A program made the translations under genes and the position numbers. Source: JBOHPP01 sp050731755 (GTDB lineage: Bacteria; Methylomirabilota; Methylomirabilia; Rokubacteriales; CSP1-6). From it: a DNA stretch of 6,195 bases. Below the pieces are notes generated by a model. It had not been told where the DNA came from. It ran no database searches and saw nothing but the letters and a program-made list of their open reading frames with translations. The stretch spans positions 1 through 6,195 of the forward strand of contig JBOHPP010000130.1 of the NCBI GenBank assembly GCA_050731755.1, in the 5' to 3' direction. Shown here in pieces: positions 1-4,200 of the stretch (positions are counted from its first letter, which is position 1; every line of letters begins with the position of its first letter).

Positions 1-122
1 ACGCGCAGCACGTCCTGGCAGATGCTCTCGGCCTGAATCGGCTCGTTGAGGAGCCGGTAACGCTCGGCCCTCTCGAGGGCGCGGGGGATGGCCTCCCTGG
101 ACAGAGGCTTCAGATCGGACAT
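1..122 (-). CDS. N-terminus of a TPR-like helical protein, cut by window edge
   Basis: Only the first 40 codons are present. It starts at ATG 122-120, 22 bases after the frdD stop, and runs off the left edge with no stop. The visible protein begins MSDLKPLSREAIPRALERAE and continues with a second amphipathic helix containing AESICQDVL. The spacing of Ala, Tyr, Leu and Glu in two helices separated by a short turn (LLNEP) resembles a tetratricopeptide repeat, a protein-interaction fold. There is no signal peptide, so it is probably cytoplasmic. A good ribosome site (GGTGGAG) precedes the start. Its position as the next gene in the same direction suggests co-transcription with frdABCD, but nothing shows that it works with fumarate reductase. 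I do not recognise a specific family with confidence. Seen: reading frame, start, helical pattern. Inferred: TPR fold. Confidence 0.7.
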   Translation of the reverse strand, partial: MSDLKPLSREAIPRALERAERYRLLNEPIQAESICQDVLR

Positions 123-124
123 GA

Positions 125-131
125 CTCCACC
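125..131 (-). promoter_or_regulatory. Ribosome binding site of the TPR-like gene
   Basis: On the minus strand GGTGGAG ends two bases before ATG 122-120, so its GGTGG part sits four bases away. A second purine run, GAGGGG (138-133), lies ten bases away. Either could pair with 16S rRNA. The GAGGGG copy is also one arm of the inverted repeat at 133-151. Confidence 0.5.
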
Positions 132-132
132 G

Positions 133-151
133 CCCCTCAGGCCGCTAGGGG
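133..151 (-). repeat. Inverted repeat spanning the frdD stop codon
   Basis: Five-base perfect arms (133-137 and 147-151) are separated by nine bases. In the mRNA this gives CCCCU, loop, AGGGG. The left arm includes the first base of the frdD TAG stop and the right arm contains the GAGGGG element ahead of the TPR-like gene. No U-run follows, so it is not a rho-independent terminator. With a nine-base loop in GC-rich DNA it could be chance. Confidence 0.35.
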
Positions 152-495
152 ATGTTCCACAGGAGGTAGGCGGCCGCGGCGGTTCCGACAAGCGCCGCGC
201 CGTAGCAGAACACCACAATGAGCTGGGTGAGATGCTTGATCTGAAGACCGTCGTACAGCGTGTAGCGGAAGCGATGGGCCCAGTGGACGAGCGGAAAGGC
301 GATGAGGACGAAGACATAGAGCCGGGTGACGGGGTGCCGCAGAAGGCCGGCGAGCGCTTCGTAGCGGGGCGGGTCGATCCATCCCAGGGGAATGGCCAGC
401 CCGGTCAGGAACACATGGACGGGGAACAGGAGGGCGGAGACCGTCCCCCCGATGCTAAACAGGAGCCACAGCAATGGCGTGATCGGTCTCGCCAT
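145..495 (-). CDS. frdD: Fumarate reductase membrane anchor subunit D
   Basis: This 116-residue, strongly hydrophobic protein is one of the two membrane anchors of quinol:fumarate reductase; with FrdC it holds the FrdAB head on the inner face of the membrane and forms the quinol site. E. coli FrdD has 119 residues. Three membrane helices can be seen at about residues 9-38, 57-74 and 92-113. Trp10 in a WLLFSIGG context matches the E. coli quinone-site Trp14 region. The HRFRYTLYDGLQIKH stretch (from His74-Arg75) matches the E. coli HRMHHAMHDLKIH segment, which carries quinone-site residues. The ATG directly abuts the frdC stop (TAGATG) and has no Shine-Dalgarno of its own, so translation is probably coupled to frdC. 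From memory the sequence is closest to mycobacterial FrdD. His27 in helix 1 has no counterpart in E. coli. Confidence 0.9.
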   Translation of the reverse strand: MARPITPLLWLLFSIGGTVSALLFPVHVFLTGLAIPLGWIDPPRYEALAGLLRHPVTRLYVFVLIAFPLVHWAHRFRYTLYDGLQIKHLTQLIVVFCYGAALVGTAAAAYLLWNIP

Positions 496-912
496 CTAGG
501 CGCGCAGCAGGATCAGGGCCACGGCCACGGACAGCACGAGGCAGGCCGCATAGTTCGACCCGACGACGACCCAGTCGGGCACCCGCTTGCCCCGGAGGCG
601 CACCACCATGGCCTTGGGGGCCAGATTGAACCAGGTAATGGCATGGAACAGGATGAAGAAAAAGGCCACTCCGTTGACGGCGATCAAAAGAGGCGTCTTC
701 AGGCGGCCGAGAAACACCGCGTAGGCCTCGGGGCCCCGCCCGAGGGCCCAGACGTGCCACAGAAGCATCACGGCGAAGACGGCCACGAAGACGCTCGTGA
801 GCTCACGCAGGACGAAGCCCGTGTAGGACGGGTTCTCTAGCCACCACCACACCGAGATGCGGCGGCGGTACCACTTGGGATGGTACGGGGTGTAGTGGGG
901 GCCCGGGCTCAT
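496..912 (-). CDS. frdC: Fumarate reductase membrane anchor subunit C
   Basis: This 138-residue protein is the second membrane anchor of the type D (heme-free, two-anchor) fumarate reductase; E. coli FrdC has 131 residues. A hydrophilic, Trp/Arg-rich N-terminus is followed by three membrane helices at about residues 38-57, 72-95 and 116-137. Arg36-Glu37 in FVLRELTS aligns with E. coli Arg28-Glu29, where Glu29 takes part in menaquinol oxidation. His90 before TWFNLAPKAM aligns with E. coli His82 in HTKTWFELAPKA, the clearest family signature. The ATG at 912-910 overlaps the frdB stop as ATGA, and GGGGAG lies four bases upstream. The reading frame stays open far upstream through frdB, but that part is out-of-frame shadow; only the portion from this ATG resembles FrdC. 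His53 in helix 1 is absent from E. coli. Confidence 0.92.
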   Translation of the reverse strand: MSPGPHYTPYHPKWYRRRISVWWWLENPSYTGFVLRELTSVFVAVFAVMLLWHVWALGRGPEAYAVFLGRLKTPLLIAVNGVAFFFILFHAITWFNLAPKAMVVRLRGKRVPDWVVVGSNYAACLVLSVAVALILLRA

Positions 913-1649
913 CGCGCTCCCCAGGGGAGCAGGGCCTTGAGCCAGTGGACTGCGCTGGTGAGCTTGTACTGCTGGATGGCGCCGGCGGGGTCCACGTTCT
1001 TGGGACAAACCTTCGTGCACTCGCCGACAAAGGTGCACTGCCAGATGCCGTCGTGTTCGGAGAGAATCTCCAGCCGCTCCCGCGCCCCCTGGTCGCGGGA
1101 GTCCATATTGTAGCGCGGGGCCAGCGCGATGGCCGCCGGCCCGATGAAGCTGGGCTCGAGCCCGTAGATGGGGCAGGCGGAGTAGCAGAGCATGCAGTTG
1201 ATGCACATGCTGAACTGCTTGTAGGTGTCGAGCTGGTCGGGTGTCTGCCGGTACTCGCCTTCCGCCAGCGGCTTCTGCTCCTCGCGGATGATCCAGGGCT
1301 TCACCTTCTTGAGCTTTCGCATGAAGTCGGAGAGGTCCACCACCAGGTCCCGGACGATGGGGAAGTAGTCCAGGGGCTCCACGCGGATAGGGCCGGGCAG
1401 ATGGTCGCCGAGGAAGGCGGCGCAGGTGAGCACCGGGGTGCCGTTCACCTTCATCCCGCAACTGCCGCAGACCCCCATCCGGCAGGACCAGCGGAAGGAG
1501 AGCGAGCCGTCGAGCCTGTCCTTGATGTAGTTGAGGGCGTCGAGGACCACCCAGTCCTTCCGGAAAGGGACCTCATACGTCTGCAGCGTGGGCGCCGACT
1601 CCTCTTCCGGGCGATAGCGAGCGACGTCCAGGGTCACGGTGGCCCGCAT
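909..1649 (-). CDS. frdB: Fumarate reductase iron-sulfur subunit B
   Basis: This 246-residue subunit carries electrons between menaquinol and the flavin of FrdA through three Fe-S clusters; E. coli FrdB is about the same length. The N-terminal ferredoxin domain has the [2Fe-2S] ligands Cys56, 61, 64 and 76 (CRMGVCGSC plus a later Cys). The C-terminal domain has CINCMLCYSACP (Cys149, 152, 155, 159) and Cys205, Cys211 and Cys215 for the [4Fe-4S] and [3Fe-4S] centres, in the E. coli order. Lys229, in AIQQYK, matches E. coli Lys228 near the quinol. The DPAGAIQQYKLT ending and the DLVVDLSDFM stretch recall mycobacterial FrdB (from memory). It starts at an ATG 11 bases after the frdA stop, with GGGGA seven bases upstream, and overlaps frdC by four bases. 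No ligand is missing, so it should be functional. Confidence 0.96.
   Translation of the reverse strand: MRATVTLDVARYRPEEESAPTLQTYEVPFRKDWVVLDALNYIKDRLDGSLSFRWSCRMGVCGSCGMKVNGTPVLTCAAFLGDHLPGPIRVEPLDYFPIVRDLVVDLSDFMRKLKKVKPWIIREEQKPLAEGEYRQTPDQLDTYKQFSMCINCMLCYSACPIYGLEPSFIGPAAIALAPRYNMDSRDQGARERLEILSEHDGIWQCTFVGECTKVCPKNVDPAGAIQQYKLTSAVHWLKALLPWGAR
916..930 (-). repeat. Perfect inverted repeat masking the frdC ribosome site
   Basis: Fifteen bases form a perfect palindrome around base 923: seven-base arms with a one-base centre. The mRNA could fold as a five- or six-pair hairpin with a loop of five or three. The 3' arm contains GGGGAG, the frdC Shine-Dalgarno, so the fold would hide it until a ribosome finishing frdB opens it. 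The same bases encode the Pro-Trp-Gly near the FrdB C-terminus, which also appears conserved in related FrdB proteins, so codon constraint may explain part of the symmetry. Confidence 0.5.
917..922 (-). promoter_or_regulatory. Ribosome binding site of frdC
   Basis: GGGGAG on the minus strand lies four bases before ATG 912-910, inside the 3' end of frdB. It supports the ATG start over the long upstream extension of the frame. Confidence 0.6.
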
Positions 1650-1656
1650 GCCGTCG

Positions 1657-1661
1657 TCCCC
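1657..1661 (-). promoter_or_regulatory. Ribosome binding site of frdB
   Basis: GGGGA on the minus strand lies seven bases before ATG 1649-1647 and begins at the last base of the frdA TAG stop. A GGGAGG run slightly further upstream lies inside frdA. Confidence 0.55.
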
Positions 1662-3403
1662 TACCTCCCGTACACGCGCTGGCCAGGCGGCCAGCGGGTG
1701 ATGGTGACGGGCACATATTCGATCCGGGGAGGCCCGTCCTCGGTCCAGTGGGCCAGCGCGTGGGCGAGGAACCGCTTGTCGTCACGCTCGGGATAGTCGG
1801 TGCGCTGGTGCGAGCCGCGGGACTCGGTCCGCTGCAGGGCGGACTGCACGATCGTTTCGGCGACATCCAGCATATAGGACAGCTCCAGTGCCGCGGTGAG
1901 CTCCGTGTTGAAGGTGTAGCTCGCATCATCCAGCACGAGGTGGCGGAATCGCTCCTGCAGGCTTCGCAGTTTGTCCGCCCCCTTTCGGAGGGCGGGGCCG
2001 TTGCGGTAGATTCCCGCGCTCTCCTCCACGGTTTCCTGCATCTCCGTCCGCAGCGTGGCGATCCGCTCGTTGCCGCCGGTCTGGCGCCGGAGCCTTCCCT
2101 CGAGTCGCCGCTCCTCGTCGTGGGCCTGGCTGAGGGCGGCCGGGCGGGGCTCTTTCTGCTCGGTGGCGAAGGCCGCCGCGGCCCGGCCGGCCCGGGCGCC
2201 GAAGACCAGCAATTCGGGCAGCGAGTTCGAGCCCAGGCGGTTGGCGCCGTTGATACTCACGCAGGCAACCTCCCCTGCCGCATAGAGCCCGGAAACCGGG
2301 GTGGCCCCGTGGATGTCGGTCGAGACACCGCCCATCATGTAGTGGACGACCGGCCGAACCGGGATCATCTCTTTGACCGGATCGATGCCCACGTACTTGA
2401 GGCACAGCTCCCTGACGAAGGGGAGCTTCTTGTCGATGACCTTCTCGCCCAGGTGGCGGATGTCGAGGTGGACGTAGTGGCCATACGGCCCCTCCAGCGT
2501 GCGACCTTTCTCCTGCTCCTTGACGAAGGCCTGGGAGAGCCGGTCGCGGGGGCCCAGCTCCATAGAGCGCAACACCGGTTTGGGCTCGGGCTTGCCCAGG
2601 TCGTAATCCTGGAGGTAGCGGGAGCCGTCCTTGTTCAGGAGCCAGCCGCCTTCCGCGCGAGCGGCCTCGGTGATCAGGATGCCGGTGAAGGGAAGGCCGG
2701 TGGGATGGTACTGGACGAACTCCATGTCCTTGAGCGGCGCTCCCGCCCGGTAGGCCAGCGCCATCCCGTCGCCGTTCTTGATGTTCGCGTTGGTGGTGAA
2801 CGGGAAGACCTTGCCGCAGCCGCCGGTGCAGAGGATGACGGCCTTGGCGGTGATGGCGTGGACCTTCCCCGTCGCCAGCTCGATCGCGACGACGCCCTGG
2901 CAGCGTCCCTCGTCGAGCAGGAGTCTGGTGACGAAGAACTCGTCGTAGCGCTGGATCACGTCGTATTTCAGGGTGGTTTGAAACAGCGCATGAAGCATAT
3001 GAAAGCCGGTCTTGTCGGCGGCGAACCAGGTGCGCTGGACCTTCATGCCCCCGAAGGGGCGCACGGCAACGCTGCCGTCCGCCTCCCGGCTCCAGGGGCA
3101 GCCCCAGTGCTCCAGCCGCAGCATCTCCTCGGGGGCTTCGCGGACGAACGCCTCGACGGCGTCCTGGTCGCACAGCCAGTCGCCCCCGGAAATCGTGTCG
3201 TAGGCGTGCTCGTCCAGGCTGTCCCCGGGCTTGATGACCGCGGCGGCGCCGCCCTCGGCCGATACCGTGTGGCTGCGCATGGGATAGACCTTCGAGATCA
3301 CGGCGACGCTGAGCGCGGGATGGGTCTCGGCGACGGCGATGGCGGCGCGGAGGCCGGCGCCTCCGCCGCCCACCACGAGCACGTCACAGGCGGAGAGATC
3401 CAT
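1661..3403 (-). CDS. frdA: Fumarate reductase flavoprotein subunit A
   Basis: This 580-residue catalytic subunit reduces fumarate to succinate (reversibly) at a covalently bound FAD in the cytoplasm. The dinucleotide-binding GGGGAG lies at residues 12-17, and His45 in MRSHTV is the expected FAD attachment site. Active-site residues are all visible: His233 (QYHPTG), Thr245, Glu246 and Arg249 (ITEAARAEGG), Arg286 (MELGPRD), His354 (HYMMGG) and Arg389 (GANRLGSNS). E. coli FrdA is 602 residues; this one ends at RVYGR without the charged E. coli tail. From memory it is strikingly close to mycobacterial FrdA. HYMMGG and GEVACVSINGANRLG look more like SdhA than E. coli FrdA (HYTMGG). The start is firm: an in-frame TGA lies two codons upstream and the FAD motif begins at residue 12, but no clear Shine-Dalgarno precedes it. 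It follows sdhB by 38 bases and is 11 bases before frdB. Confidence 0.95.
   Translation of the reverse strand: MDLSACDVLVVGGGGAGLRAAIAVAETHPALSVAVISKVYPMRSHTVSAEGGAAAVIKPGDSLDEHAYDTISGGDWLCDQDAVEAFVREAPEEMLRLEHWGCPWSREADGSVAVRPFGGMKVQRTWFAADKTGFHMLHALFQTTLKYDVIQRYDEFFVTRLLLDEGRCQGVVAIELATGKVHAITAKAVILCTGGCGKVFPFTTNANIKNGDGMALAYRAGAPLKDMEFVQYHPTGLPFTGILITEAARAEGGWLLNKDGSRYLQDYDLGKPEPKPVLRSMELGPRDRLSQAFVKEQEKGRTLEGPYGHYVHLDIRHLGEKVIDKKLPFVRELCLKYVGIDPVKEMIPVRPVVHYMMGGVSTDIHGATPVSGLYAAGEVACVSINGANRLGSNSLPELLVFGARAGRAAAAFATEQKEPRPAALSQAHDEERRLEGRLRRQTGGNERIATLRTEMQETVEESAGIYRNGPALRKGADKLRSLQERFRHLVLDDASYTFNTELTAALELSYMLDVAETIVQSALQRTESRGSHQRTDYPERDDKRFLAHALAHWTEDGPPRIEYVPVTITRWPPGQRVYGR
1677..1696 (-). 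repeat. Strong GC hairpin at the 3' end of frdA
   Basis: Eight-base perfect arms (1677-1684 and 1689-1696) flank a four-base loop. In the mRNA this reads CGCUGGCC-GCCU-GGCCAGCG, a compact all-Watson-Crick stem ending 13 bases before the frdA stop codon. No U-run follows, so it is not an intrinsic terminator. It lies inside the codons for RWPPGQR. It could slow ribosomes, protect mRNA ends or mark a processing point between frdA and frdBCD; these roles are inferred. Confidence 0.55.
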
Positions 3404-3441
3404 GAGTCAGAGCGAACACTACGACGCTGGCCCCGGCGGCG

Positions 3442-4200
3442 TCAAGGTGAGGCTTGCCGTCCCCGGACGGTCGCGGCGAGCAGGTCCCGGTTCATCCGCG
3501 CGATGAAGAAGAGGCTGATCTCCTTGGGGCAGACCGCTTCGCACTCGCCGATGTTCGTGCAGCTCCCGAACATCTCCCGGTCCATCAGAGCCACGATGGT
3601 GCGCACGCGCTGGTACCGTTCGGGCTGCCCCTGGGGCAGGAGACCGAGGTGCGACACCTTCGCTGCCGCGAACAGCATGGCGGAGGCGTTCGGGCACGCG
3701 GCCACGCAGGCGCCACAGCCGATGCACGCCGCCGCGTCGAAGGCCAGGTCGGCATCCGGTTTGGGCACCAGGATGGCGTTGGCGTCGGGTGCCGAGCCGG
3801 TTGGCGCGCTGATGAAGCCGCCCGCCTGAATGATCCGATCGAAGGCGCTTCGATCGACGATCAGGTCCTTGATGACCGGGAGGGCCCGGGCCCGCCAGGG
3901 TTCCAGCGTCAGGTGATCGCCGTCCTTGAAGCTGCGCATGTGGAGCTGGCAGACGGTGGTGCCACGCTTCGGCCCGTGGGCGACACCGTTAATCATGAAG
4001 CCGCAGGCGCCGCAGATGCCTTCGCGGCAGTCATGCTCGAACGCGATGGGGGCCTCGCCACGGGCGATCAGCTCCTCGTTGACGGCGTCGAGCATCTCGA
4101 GGAACGACATATCGGAGCTGATCTTCTTCGCCCGGTAGATGACGAAGCGCCCGCGGTCGCTCCCATTCTTCTGGCGCCACACCCTGAGGGTGAAGTTCAT
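3442..4200 (-). CDS. sdhB: Type B succinate dehydrogenase iron-sulfur subunit
   Basis: This 252-residue Fe-S subunit is expected to carry electrons from SdhA to a membrane cytochrome b. The N-terminal ferredoxin domain holds Cys58, 63, 66 and 84 (CREGICGAC and GTTVC) for [2Fe-2S]. The C-terminal domain holds CIGCGACVAACPN (Cys159, 162, 165, 169) and Cys214, 220 and 224 for the [4Fe-4S] and [3Fe-4S] centres. The long spacing between the third and fourth [2Fe-2S] cysteines, the VWRQ start, and the EPWRARALPVIKDLIVDR and CIGCGACVAAC stretches mark the type B (Bacteroides/actinobacterial) version, quite unlike the FrdB encoded downstream. Its ATG overlaps the sdhA stop as ATGA, and no Shine-Dalgarno is evident, so translation is probably coupled. 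No cytochrome gene follows; frdA comes next. Family assignment is firm; the direction of the reaction in the cell (succinate oxidation) is inferred. Confidence 0.95.
   Translation of the reverse strand: MNFTLRVWRQKNGSDRGRFVIYRAKKISSDMSFLEMLDAVNEELIARGEAPIAFEHDCREGICGACGFMINGVAHGPKRGTTVCQLHMRSFKDGDHLTLEPWRARALPVIKDLIVDRSAFDRIIQAGGFISAPTGSAPDANAILVPKPDADLAFDAAACIGCGACVAACPNASAMLFAAAKVSHLGLLPQGQPERYQRVRTIVALMDREMFGSCTNIGECEAVCPKEISLFFIARMNRDLLAATVRGRQASP

Noticed and set aside
517..526. GGCC-AC-GGCC inverted repeat near the frdC end
   Set aside because: A two-base loop cannot fold without losing pairs; it is ordinary GC-rich coding sequence.
88..840. Plus-strand 250-codon frame opposite frdC and frdD
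   Set aside because: The product is a low-complexity Gly/Gln/Asp/Glu/His-rich sequence, the mirror of membrane-helix codons; the minus-strand frames encode clear FrdC and FrdD.
496..1461. A single 321-residue minus-strand protein, possibly an FrdB-FrdC fusion
   Set aside because: Upstream of 912 this frame is the out-of-frame reading of frdB, Arg/Pro-rich and without motifs. Only the part from ATG 912 matches FrdC, and it has its own ribosome site.
3423..3443. Possible hairpin or terminator after sdhB
   Set aside because: In the transcript only five pairs form before a mismatch, the loop is large and no U-run follows. It does not qualify as an intrinsic terminator.
1748..3829. A 693-codon open frame on the plus strand opposite frdA and part of frdB-side and sdhB sequence
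   Set aside because: It lies antisense to frdA and sdhB, which have full family signatures. Long antisense frames are usual in GC-rich coding DNA, and its translation has no recognisable domain and a biased Gly/Ala/Asp/Glu/Val composition.
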